From contig MSJH02000832.1 of assembly GCA_001931875.2 (NCBI GenBank), forward strand, positions 1-22,462: a stretch of 22,462 nt of DNA, in the 5' to 3' direction. Shown here piece by piece: positions 10,589-19,084 of this stretch (positions within the stretch are counted from its first letter, which is position 1; every line of letters starts with the position of its first letter). A program made the position numbers and the translations under genes. The notes below the pieces were generated by a model. That model was not told where the DNA came from and searched no databases. It worked only from the letters and a program-made list of their open reading frames with translations. The stretch comes from Byssochlamys sp. IMV 00236 (taxonomy: Eukaryota > Ascomycota > Eurotiomycetes > Eurotiales > Thermoascaceae).

Positions 10589-10879
10589 ATCAATAATATA
10601 ACGTGTCTTTAGAGAGAAAGAAATATTAAAAAAAGCGCGGTCTGGATGACAATAACCACTTTTCGTTTCGTCAATACACTTTTTCTTTCTGTAGCCAATT
10701 ATTCCTAGCTTTACACCCCCAAAATAATGACGTGCTGCATTTACACCAATACTGCCGCTGTATTAAAAGATAAATCAATTTGAATGAAAAACTTTACACT
10801 TTGTTCTTCTTTTTTCTCTCTCTGGACTCTTCTCGTCGAAACAGTTCTTTCATCGATTGGCTCAATCTTTCAATATACC
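10589..10879. other. Intergenic, left of the LINE-like relic
   Basis: No frame supported. It holds a TGACGTG box (near 10728) and a pyrimidine-rich stretch (10800-10830). It may include the decayed 5' end of the retroelement or a former promoter. Confidence 0.3.
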
Positions 10880-11448
10880 TCAGCAGCAGGCTAACATTCG
10901 ACATTCATCAAAGGCATTAAAAAAAAAAGTAGTATTCTCGTTGATGTCATTGACGTCAAAGACCCGGATCTCGCTATGAAAGCATTCCAAGCCTTTAATG
11001 GCGCTTATTAGTAACGGAGACGCGATTTGCTTTGGAAGATCTCTCAGCACTCGCAAGTATCTCAACAGAGCATTTATTGAGATTCAATGGGGCTTTGAAC
11101 AATAAGAAGCACAATCACAGATTAAAGAAGGTATCACTCTGACCGATGGTACTGTAGTGAAAGGCTATCCTAGTCCACCTATGGGCACTCAAATTATCCG
11201 TTTGAAGCTTGAGCGTCTGCCTCTACAGCTTGTCAAAAAATTGACTAAAGCCATGGAGACTCGACCATCCTGTTTTGGTGCTGGTTACGCTATCTTGAAC
11301 ATTGACCCCAAATCTAGCCCTGAAAATATTTTGGAAACACTTAAGAGAGTAATTGGATCTAGACCAAGAAAAAGCCTACGATAGAGTTCGCCCGCTGTAT
11401 CTCAAGAAGACTCTCCTTCGTTTCAGATTTCCTTTCACTCTCAAAGTA
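10880..11448 (+). mobile_element. LINE-like retrotransposon relic (ORF1-type plus RT scrap)
   Basis: Decayed non-LTR element on the plus strand. The first part, broken by stops and frame changes, reads like the nucleic-acid-binding ORF1 protein of such elements: SSILVDVIDVKDPDLAMKAF and FQAFNGA, then KEGITLTDGTVVKGYPSPPM, GTQIIRLKLERLPLQ and CFGAGYAILNI. Directly after it, at 11356 in another frame, comes DLDQEKAYDRVRPLYLKKTL and LRFRFPF, the start of a LINE reverse transcriptase (the QEKAYDRV block with its catalytic-region Asp). The large segment that normally separates these, including the endonuclease, is missing, so this copy has an internal deletion. The RT piece stops after about 31 codons where other sequence begins. 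No poly-A tail or target-site duplication was found. The element type is from the motif; clade not determined. Confidence 0.6.
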
Positions 11449-12230
11449 AAACTCCTTCTTCTTGACCCTTGAACCGATCATAAAACCTGGCTTTTTGCCG
11501 CTATCATCGGGCATATCGATCCTATGGGTATGATATATAGACAAAGATAATTGAGTATACACTCACATGGCATACACAATATTTTCATTTGTGTTCTTCA
11601 ACAACACCCTTCTGATGGCTGGCATGATGTACCTCTCAGCAAAGGAAGCTCCTGATGCCCCAATAACAGAAGTACTGTACTAGTGTTTATGCAATGCGAG
11701 GTCTTTTATCATGTTCGTCATGGTATCTTCTTCTTTCTTTTCCTCTTCATCTCCCCCTATTTATAAACATTATTAGAGGAATCTATTTCTTTGGGCTGAT
11801 TCAACTTACATCGACTGCATTCTTGCAATATAAAATTGCTTTGGCTGATGCCATAGGAAGCTTTGGTTTTATGGTGTCAGCCAGTGGCTTCAAAGCCCTA
11901 CAAGTCTGCTTATCAAAGTACTTCGTGATGGACTTGTCACTGCTGAACTTGTTCACCGGAAAGACGTGAGAAAAGGAGCTGAATTGAACAAATTTAATTC
12001 AGTTGAAATTAGTGTCTGAAGAGAAAGAAGGGGAGACGACATTTTAAACACTTACAGAACGCGCAAGCCATTTACATCATTTGTTTTTTCTACTTTTTCG
12101 ATTGCCTGTTTTCTGAACTTCTTCAAAGCCGCAGTGATGTTAACATTGTCAATCATAAGCTAGACATAACGATTAGGTGTCAGCCAGCCATAAATATACA
12201 TGCGGCCCTACTTACTTCTTCTTCGGAAGC
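11443..12230 (-). pseudogene. Broken multi-exon gene of unknown family
   Basis: On the minus strand, exons fit together at 12230-12216 (ASEEE), 12159-12056 (LMIDNVNITAALKKFRKQAI), 11978-11810 (SHVFPVNKFSSDKSITKYF; CRALKPLADTIKPKLPMASA), 11756-11567 and 11521 to about 11443 (MPDDSGKKPGFMIGSRVKKK then EFYF), with good GT-AG sites between. Two lesions are seen: the join into the 11756 exon is out of frame for its long reading (GDEEEKKEEDTMTNMIKDLA), and a TAG stands at about 11684. The 5' part beyond 12230 could not be read. It resembles, from memory only, repetitive hypothetical proteins common in Mucorales genomes that end in a nuclease-like or KRPDFM-type block; I cannot name a function. It meets the LINE-like relic head to head at about 11443. 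Confidence 0.45.
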
Positions 12231-12679
12231 CTATTATTGTGATTGGTTAGTTTATGCTACGAAGCTTTTGTTGTTGATGTGTAGAGACTGCTTATTGACC
12301 CTTACTCAAAGTAAAATACAGCACTTTTGCTTGTTTATAATGTAAAACTGGGAAATCTTAAAGCTGCTGGTGCTGTGAGCTTAATCTGTAAAGTCAAACT
12401 AAATACGATCATCAGATAGTTAATAAATTAAATAAGCAATGAAGTTGTATAATCACAAAATATAACATTGAGAATTACTGATCTCGGGATCAGTTATATT
12501 TTCAATTCTAAAAATAAAAATTATGAAGAAGTTCTCAAAACGTTCCTGGGTGTCAGTAAGAGTAATTGAAAATATATGATTATAATGAAATGACATGTTT
12601 AAAACATCCATTGTGTCAGATCGCAAAAAAAAAAATATTAGCATATTTGGAAGTTTGTGTAACCATTACGAATGATATG
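12231..12679. other. Intergenic, no supported gene
   Basis: Would contain the 5' end of the broken gene at 11443-12230. A short frame near 12300-12330 (minus) ends in a GTAAGG donor, but its phase does not fit. Otherwise AT-rich and unreadable. Confidence 0.35.
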
Positions 12680-12685
12680 AAAAAA
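12680..12685 (-). terminator. RNA polymerase III terminator of tRNA-Ser
   Basis: A run of six T on the minus strand, starting five bases after the tRNA 3' end. Confidence 0.7.
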
Positions 12686-12690
12686 CATAT

Positions 12691-12773
12691 CGACAATTGC
12701 AGGATTTGAACCTGCGCGTGCAGAGCACAACAGATTTCGAGTCTGCCACCTTAGGCCTCTCGGTCAAATTGTC
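12691..12773 (-). tRNA. tRNA-Ser(CGA)
   Basis: Minus-strand type II tRNA of 83 nt without CCA or intron. The 7-bp acceptor stem GACAATT/AATTGTC is perfect, followed by discriminator G. The anticodon loop CTCGAAA carries CGA (reads UCG), closed by a 5-bp stem GCAGA/TCTGT. A long variable arm (GTGC-TCT-GCAC) and the T arm GCAGG-TTCAAAT-CCTGC are as expected for serine. A T6 terminator follows. It looks functional and is an island of intact sequence among relics. Confidence 0.95.
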
Positions 12774-12819
12774 AAATTTTTTTGGGTTAAACTTGACAAT
12801 TATAATATTATATAATTTT

Positions 12820-12836
12820 CACGTGACATTCACGTG
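12820..12836. promoter_or_regulatory. Two CACGTG boxes 11 bp apart
   Basis: CACGTG at 12820-12825 and again at 12831-12836, both in the context TTCACGTGA. The centre spacing is 11 bp, about one helical turn, and both lie just upstream of the tRNA gene (5' side on its strand). Such palindromes bind bHLH factors of the Cbf1/Pho4/USF kind. No protein gene start is close, so function is open. Confidence 0.45.
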
Positions 12837-13477
12837 ATATGTGTCTTATGTTTTTACACGTCTCTGTCGCCTTTTGGAGAAGGATTCATTTTCTTTGCAT
12901 AGGCTAATCTGACGATTTTGGAAAAAAGTACTATTATTCTATAAGCGCAAAAGTGTGTTCGCGGTCGTGTAGCAAATTTATACAGAATAATAGTGCTAGT
13001 ACATTTGCTATGGCTTTTAATTTTAACATGTATTGATGTGCTTGATGCAACATCTGACTAGATGTAATGTTATTAAGATGTTCATTCAAGTTGCGCATTC
13101 TATACGTTCAGTATTTAGATTGTAATGAGACATGGACAGCTACTAATGAAAATTCTATGTTGTCACTACACAACTTTACGCTACCAAAGTCTCTGCCTAA
13201 CCTAAGGCTGTCCAGTTCACTCTCTCTGATATAAAATACAATGTCATCATAATTACACGTGAGCTAAGTGGTCTTTGTTGATCAAACTGACAACACAAGA
13301 TTAGAATAAATACATCAATAACAGCATTTCTTTTTATCTCTTGTTCTTCTTGAAAAGAAACAACCCAAGATGGTAACTTCATAAAGTCATGTTTAGCTTT
13401 ATGCTCCATATTCAAAAGCTTTGTTGGGTGATATCATAGGTAGTGGGTAGAGGAAACGCCCTTAGTATTAATTATTT
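12837..13477. other. Intergenic or decayed element body
   Basis: No intact gene. In the plus frame that leads into the zinc-ribbon relic, scraps such as KALLGDIIGSG occur between stops just before 13450, so this may be the rotted upstream part of that element. A minus-strand frame at 13197-13415 of 72 codons has no recognisable features. Confidence 0.35.
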
Positions 13478-13848
13478 TTGAGTGCATTAAGTGCACCTAA
13501 AAATAAGGATCATATGAAGTTCAAAGGTCTACGACGGGTTGTCCCCAACAAGCTATACAGACAGCTCAAGCTTTGCGAAAAGCTTAATGAACTGTTACCT
13601 CTTGACATTAGCGAATATAATACTTCCAAGGTTAGTACAAATTACATACATGCTCATATTATAAAAATATTAATTTAATATTCTACTTTAATATGTAGAC
13701 CTGCAATCCCTGCTGTGAACAAGACTTGAAGAATCTTAGAATTGGAGCAGGGGAATATGCATATTATATCCACCAAATATTGTTTTGCAAGAAATGTAAT
13801 GTTTTTTGGAATCGCGATGTAATGGTCTCTTTCCACCATTTTTCATAG
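13478..13848 (+). pseudogene. Fanzor/OrfB-type C-terminal zinc-ribbon fragment
   Basis: Fanzor proteins are eukaryotic relatives of TnpB, RNA-guided nucleases carried by mobile elements. Here only the C-terminal end is readable: 13478-13630, then an intron (GTTAGT at 13631, acceptor TGTAG ending 13698), then 13699-13848. The spliced frame runs KFKGLRRVVPNKLYRQL, LPLDISEYNTSKTCNPC, ILFCKKCNVFWNRDV and ends TAG. The order TS-K-x-C-x2-C ... C-x2-C ... W-N-R-D matches the OrfB zinc ribbon followed by the last RuvC Asp of this family. The Asn-Ala-Ala that normally follows RD is not kept (RDVMVSF), and stops occur upstream at about 13450-13475, so RuvC-I and RuvC-II are lost. There is no usable ATG; this is a relic. 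The assignment rests on motif order alone. Confidence 0.6.
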
Positions 13849-13898
13849 TCACCAGTATGGTAGCTTGTGCCATCTTCTTCATCTATCCAGTTTTTTAA

Positions 13899-14156
13899 AC
13901 CAAGGGTGAAAGTTCTTGGTCAAAATGTCAATGTACACGTCCTGATTTTCAGGATCATCAAGGTGAAATTGACTTTATCGAGCTAGAAGGCTTCTCAGTA
14001 CTTTTTAAGTTTGCGCTTTTGGTAAGAGCTACGAGTGTTATCTAATGTATTTTGGCTTGACATGTTTGATTAATAAAATTTCAGAAAAGATTGGAAAAAT
14101 TAAAAAGAGTAAATGCTTTTTCTTCAAGACCGTATATCAAAATCAATTGCGTGTGA
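13899..14156 (+). other. Short spliced reading frame of unknown nature
   Basis: The frame 13899-14021 (GESSWSKCQCTRPDFQDHQG; IDFIELEGFSVLFKFALL) joins 14085-14156 over a 63-nt GTAAGA-TTTCAG intron to KRLEKLKRVNAFSS ... INCV and TGA. The acceptor has a branch-like TTGATTAAT. There is no Met near its upstream stop at 13896, so it is the 3' end of something, perhaps a further piece of the neighbouring element or another relic. The codon pattern is protein-like; the family is unknown. Confidence 0.35.
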
Positions 14157-14349
14157 CTGTAAAATTCTGTACAATTTAATTGAGCCCATACAAATAACAG
14201 GGAAAAAAGAAAAACTTTCTCTTCTTTTTTCTTCTTTAAACGCGAAACTTATATTTTATCTAACCCAAACCATTATTACAACCACCCCCACTTTTATTTA
14301 CTATCTTTATATCAAATCCTCCCTTCCCCCCTCTCTCTTTTAATATATT

Positions 14350-16113
14350 ATGACAACCAACAATGATATGAATAGCCCTGAACTACAGCTCTCTGTTAAC
14401 GACCTTGTATATCCAACTGAAAAAGCAGAAATACTATTAGAAACATTATCGAATGAACAACTTAGTTTAATTGAAGAAGCAGTCAATAAGATAAAAGCAA
14501 AGAAATTGAATGAAGGTAAACACCATGGCCCCCCTATGTTACATATCCTTGTCTTATCTCTGGTTTAAAAACAGAAAAAAATAAATTACAAGAGCAGACG
14601 ATGTCAGCAAACTCAAACAATAACAACAATAATAATAAGTCATCCTATTTATCCATTCATGAGCCAACAACAGAATTGCGTGATGGTGTTGAATGGGTCA
14701 GTTTCGTATACTCCCATCATCGTACATTACGTAAATATTGTATAAGAACAGATCTCGATAAAGTGGATATCGGCACACTGGATGAAAAGTTTAAAAAAGA
14801 GAACTGCGTAAAGACAATTTTAGTTGTATTCTACGGCATCTTAATCATTATTTAGGTCTATCCACGAGCTAATCTTCCAAGAGAAGTATATCAAGGCAAC
14901 AGATGGACGTATGAGACTGAGTGTAATGTCCTTGGATGGAAACTTGCTTATCTAAATATGGAAGAACTAGCCGGCAAACGAGGACTTATTCAGCGTGCAG
15001 TCGATTCATATAGAAACAGATATCCTAGCATGCGATCCAGACGTGTAGCCAGGCAGGAGAAGTTACTGAAAGGAACACTACGCAAACGCAAACATCGTGA
15101 GGATGAAGACACACCTCCTGGAAAATCAATGAAATGTTCATCCGATAATGATAAAGTACCCAAAACACTCCTCATTGAAGAAAAGAATGGAAATAAGTGT
15201 CGCATTCGCATTAATATTGAATCAGTTCTCTTGGATGCTGTTGATATGGAATTCAGAAAGAATAATTGTGTGTTTCCTAGAGCAATGGCGATTGCACCCG
15301 ATACACCCAATTTGAGTCAAAGACGGATAGATGAAATAAAGTGCAATGAGATTGGTTGGAAACTTGTAAGTTTTATTCGTCATACCCCCCTTCTTGAAAC
15401 CCTGTACTAACTTAAATTAGGCCTGGTTAAACCCTCGGCAATTGGCGAATAGAAAAAATTTACTGCAGCGTGCACTGGATATGTATAGATACCAATTTAC
15501 TACAGATCTGAAGCCTCGTAAATTTGCACCACGCCAGCCTCCATCATTCGCTCCTACAGAATCTGAACCATCAACAGCAGACCAAAAGATAGTACCATTG
15601 ACTGAAAAGGTTTTGGAAGAGAAACAAAAAGAATTTGATGCTCAAAGCAAGCAGCGACGGGATTCTTGCTATTCGGGAACAACCGTGACCCTCGACTTTC
15701 ACGATTACTGTTTTTCTCCAGCTGCCGAAGATGAGGATTGTAACCTGAGCGCCACTAAAGATACAGAAGAAGGTAGCCCCACTGCTCATGATGAATATTC
15801 ATCAAACATGTTGCAGGACTTTATCCTGGCCCCACCTCTTTCTGATCAACAGCGAGAACTGGATAGTTTAAGCGAGGGAAGTGGTAGCCAAAACTTCTCC
15901 TATCAAAGCACACCAAGTCCGGAAGCGCTCATGCAGCTGACTGACTTTTATCAGCAGGCTTTATTATCGGCTGCCCTGTTTGACCCTGGTCAGTCATTGA
16001 TGAAACAAGAAGACAAGTCAGTAGATGCAGACTTACTAGAAAAGTATGGAAAAGCAAATCCACTTATGGATAATCTTACCGCCAATCCTTCACTGCTCAA
16101 TAAGTTGTATTAA
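14350..16113 (+). CDS. Putative nuclear protein with two tandem fungal domains (DUF8032-like)
   Basis: Four exons (14350-14515, 14575-14807, 14856-15365, 15421-16113) give 533 residues. Intron 3 has a textbook TACTAAC branch site. After an acidic helical start and an Asn run (residues 70-76), domain copy 1 spans about 92-190: DGVEWVSFVYSHHRTLRKY, KFKKENCVYPRANLPREVY, ETECNVLGWKLAYLN, GKRGLIQRAVDSYRNRYP. A basic stretch follows (KGTLRKRKHRED, about 205-216), a likely nuclear signal. Copy 2, about 236-330, repeats the plan: KCRIRINIESVLLDAVDMEF, RKNNCVFPRAM, KCNEIGWKLAWLN, NRKNLLQRALDMYRYQF. The rest is a low-complexity, acidic Ser/Glu/Gln-rich tail like an activation region. I know this domain from fungal proteins as DUF8032; the name is from memory and the function is unknown. 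A transcription-related role is inference. Confidence 0.8.
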
Positions 16114-16603
16114 ATCAGAGTTTGTATTTTACACATAAAGAGAATTAACTTTGCAGTTGTACTATGTACATTGTTGTTCTTTCTTTGCTTGATAACTGTA
16201 ACTATCACACGCACTTTGATCTCCTGAGCACAAGCCATAAATGTAGGGCCATCATTCTTCCTTTTCTCTTCCTGTCTAATTATACAATTCATATTCAAAT
16301 ACACACACAAGAACCTCATGGGACTTTTGATATATAAAAAAAGAGAAAGGGTAAAGTACTACCCTAGATTAACAGTTAATTGATAACGTAATGGCTAAGC
16401 TGGTGAGACTGGTTTTACGTAGGAGCTTATCGAAGTAGAAAGGTGCTGTGGATAGACTTGCTTTTTTTTGTAATAATAAAATGAAATTTAGTCATATGAT
16501 ATGTGCTCTCTTTTTACAGTCATTTGTGAAAGCTGAGTGTGGTTAGAGAACCTAAAGCAAAAAAGCATTCTAGGTAAAGTTCTGTAAGCAGACCAGGAAG
16601 CGC
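16114..16603. other. Intergenic, 3' flank of the tandem-domain gene
   Basis: No supported gene on either strand. It contains the likely 3' untranslated region of the gene ending at 16113 and short A or T runs; the minus frame at 16110-16319 has no features. Confidence 0.45.
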
Positions 16604-16669
16604 TTAGTAGTCTAAAAGCTCAAGTGGTTTCCTTTTGACAATACCTGCCAAATAAGGAACCAAGTCACC
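16604..16669 (-). pseudogene. Orphan minus-strand terminal exon (eIF2B-gamma-like end?)
   Basis: A strong acceptor (long T run, ATTGTTTCAG at 16670) opens GDLVPYLAGIVKRKPLELLD-Y-stop. The GDLVPYL block recalls the conserved KGDLVPYLV of eIF2B gamma, and a possible preceding exon on the same strand ends KAAFSIVQK with a GTTCAT donor. That exon would overlap the first exon of the plus-strand SUMO ligase gene and has an in-frame stop further up. It is either a small gene fragment or chance. Confidence 0.2.
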
Positions 16670-16746
16670 CTGAAACAATAGATAAAAAAAAAAGAGTGCA
16701 TAATGCAGATCGATTTTTTCATTTTTTTTTATCCAAGTCTCATTAA

Positions 16747-18426
16747 ATGAACCTTTTGTACAATAGAAAAAGCAGCCTTAGACAAAAACCGCATATCCTA
16801 ACAGCTGAACAGATATGTGAGCTTGGAGAGATCATAGGCATGAAGTTTCATATAAGAGAGCTCGTAGGCATTTCTTCAGTCTTATCTTGAATTAATTTAA
16901 TTGACCTCTCTTTAGGTTCCTACCATGCTGTTTCGTTTAAAGAAGCGCAAGCTGGAGGCTATCTATCGTTATCTTTCAGAGCATCATCTTTTGCATGATA
17001 AAGAACCACCGATAGGCGATTTACAGACGCATCGGCTAGGAAAATACTTGTTATCAACCATTTATCCTGGATACTCGGCGGCTAGAGCCAGAAATTTTGC
17101 ATACCGAGATTATCGAGAGTGGTAATATTAAAGCAGGATAACAAGAATCAGTTAGGGCTCATTTCCTTATAGTAGAGAAAAGGAATATGGTACAGTGGAT
17201 CCCTTAGCGTATGACTATGCGCCGACGACCGAAATGTTTGAAAGGCTGGATGAAGTGTTTCGTGTGGATGTGAATTGGCAAAATGAGCAGCGGCTATCGA
17301 AGCACACTATTAAGATCCCTGTGCATATCTTGAAGAAATCAATTGATAGAATTGATGCAGTGAATGACAATAAGTCGATACAAAATATTGAATATCACCT
17401 TTACTTGTGGAATTCCACCAAGACTTTATTGAAGCCTCTGTGTAAGTCCTTGATTATAAATTCGAATCAGGTGTGGACAGGGAGACAACAGGTAAACATA
17501 TAGAATGTCAAAGCCAACAGTGTGATTCATATTCGATTTTTGTAGAAACTTGTAAATGGAGGGTTTATGCATATTGATATTAGTCAACAAATTAAACAGT
17601 ACGTTCGACGACGATCAGTGACAAATGAGACAGAAAAAGCAGAGTTGAAGCGATATATAAGCGTTGAAGTTGAGCTAGCAGACGAAAATGAACGAAATAT
17701 AAGTCACATATCTATATGTGCAGTGATAAGAATACCCTCAAACGAGGTACATCTATTTCCAACAAATGAAGACAAGTGTAACACTTTTATGTAGTTGGTA
17801 TCTCAGCTGTACATGCAGACAGCTACAGAAATCATGTACAAATCCATACAGTCAAGTCCTTATCCGCTAATAACTCAGCAAATGATGATACAAGTATTGA
17901 AACAGAAAGAAGGTGGCCATTTAGATAGTGCAGAGGATATATTTATGGCGTGTATGTCTACTTATGTTGACGATAGAGGAAAAAGAAGCTTTGACATGGA
18001 AATGATCGAACCTACTCCACTACAGGACCCATTGACACAGAAAAGACTACAGCATCCAGTGAAAAGCATATTCTGCAAACATAAATCGTGTTTTGATGCC
18101 TCTACATTTTTTGATCATCATGCAGACCTTCAGCTCTGGCACTGCCCTATTTGCTCTGTTCAGATAAAGCATCTGGAGGTATTTGAAACAATATGACAAA
18201 GCTATTCTTTTATATACTTATCATAATATAGGAACTAAGGATGGATTATTTGACAAAACTGGAGATTGAGCAATATCATCAAGCGGAGCCATTGTACATC
18301 ATGAGGAATAACCTTGTGTTAACTGAAACGGAACTGTTTGCATTTCAAAGAGAACCCTATAACCATCCGCTTGACACTCACATTAATAAGAGACTAAAGA
18401 CCCTGGGTCATGTCCAGGCAACTTGA
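16747..18426 (+). CDS. PIAS/Siz-type SUMO E3 ligase (SP-RING)
   Basis: Would promote SUMO transfer from Ubc9 to nuclear substrates. Six exons: 16747-16863, 16916-17121, 17173-17491, 17546-17746, 17795-18178, 18232-18426; 473 residues, shorter than most Siz/PIAS proteins. The SP-RING lies at about 352-410: PLTQKRLQHPVKSIFCKHKS, CFDASTFF, LWHCPIC, with zinc ligands Cys375, His377, Cys398 and Cys401 and the neighbouring Cys380. Typical family wording 'RCPLT' reads QDPLT here, which is not a zinc ligand. Residues about 130-280 (NWQNEQ ... RQQKLVNGGFMHIDISQQ ... ISICAVIRIPS) look like a PINIT-type beta-rich domain. A helical N-terminus may stand in for the SAP domain, but I see no clear SAP motif. 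I chose ATG 16747 because its exon splices in frame into the block from 16916; a downstream start at 16925 is the alternative. No SUMO-interacting tail is obvious. Confidence 0.85.
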
Positions 18427-19084
18427 GCCCTTTTCAAAATGTAGCTTTTTATACAAGATTAAGTAAATAAAGTAGTAGCTAGCGTGCTATTATACATTAA
18501 CTTAATCACTGCCCTTAATCCAGTCAATGGAAACGGTAGACATTACGTTCTATAATCACATCGAACAGAGAAATCAAAGTGTATATGACTCTGTGAAGAC
18601 TGTTGATGAAAACAATAGGCAGGTTAATCCAGCAAAAAGTAGCAGTCCTTTTATGTAATTTTACTCTATATTTCAAGTGAATATCTATGTGGTTGTGGCC
18701 ACATGGGGATTATGTTAAAATCGCCCTTGAGAATTTTACTTTATAAGCAGCGCTGCGATGTGTCGGCTCGGAAAATGAATGCCAAGCTGTTTTGAGAAGA
18801 GAGCGAATCTAAACTATATGAGATTTTGTGACCCTCCTTCAAGAGATACATATTATACTTATCTCCCAGGAAGGGCGGGAATGAAGTAAGTTTTTCTTTT
18901 ATTGCTTGCGATAACCCATTTGAAAAAAGCTACAATTTATCGCCGACTGCTCGGTTCTTCATCTTAAAGCAAAGTGACACAGCTTAAATAATTCGAAAAA
19001 TTCCCTCCGCTTTAAAAAAAAAATAAGAATAAACCCTGTTTTCAGCTTGCTTTCTTCTTTTTCTCTTTCTCGATATTGCATAAT
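18427..19084. other. Intergenic, SUMO ligase 3' flank and peptidase promoter
   Basis: One 43-codon frame at 18527-18658 (METVDITFYNHIEQRNQSVY ... SSPFM) has a Met start and stop but no known features; it is kept as a low-confidence small ORF only. The 10-bp palindrome TGTGGCCACA lies near 18696. The pyrimidine-rich stretch before 19085 fits a promoter or leader. Nothing else is seen. Confidence 0.4.

Noticed and set aside
11157..11384. 75-codon plus-strand frame as an independent gene
   Set aside because: It is one surviving stretch of the LINE-like ORF1 relic; upstream parts of the same protein are in other frames.
13197..13415. 72-codon minus frame between the tRNA and the Fanzor-type relic
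   Set aside because: No motif, no splice partner and no start context; likely chance in decayed DNA.
18527..18658. 43-codon frame starting METVDITFYNH
   Set aside because: Proper start and stop, but no known feature, splice or promoter; kept only as a note.
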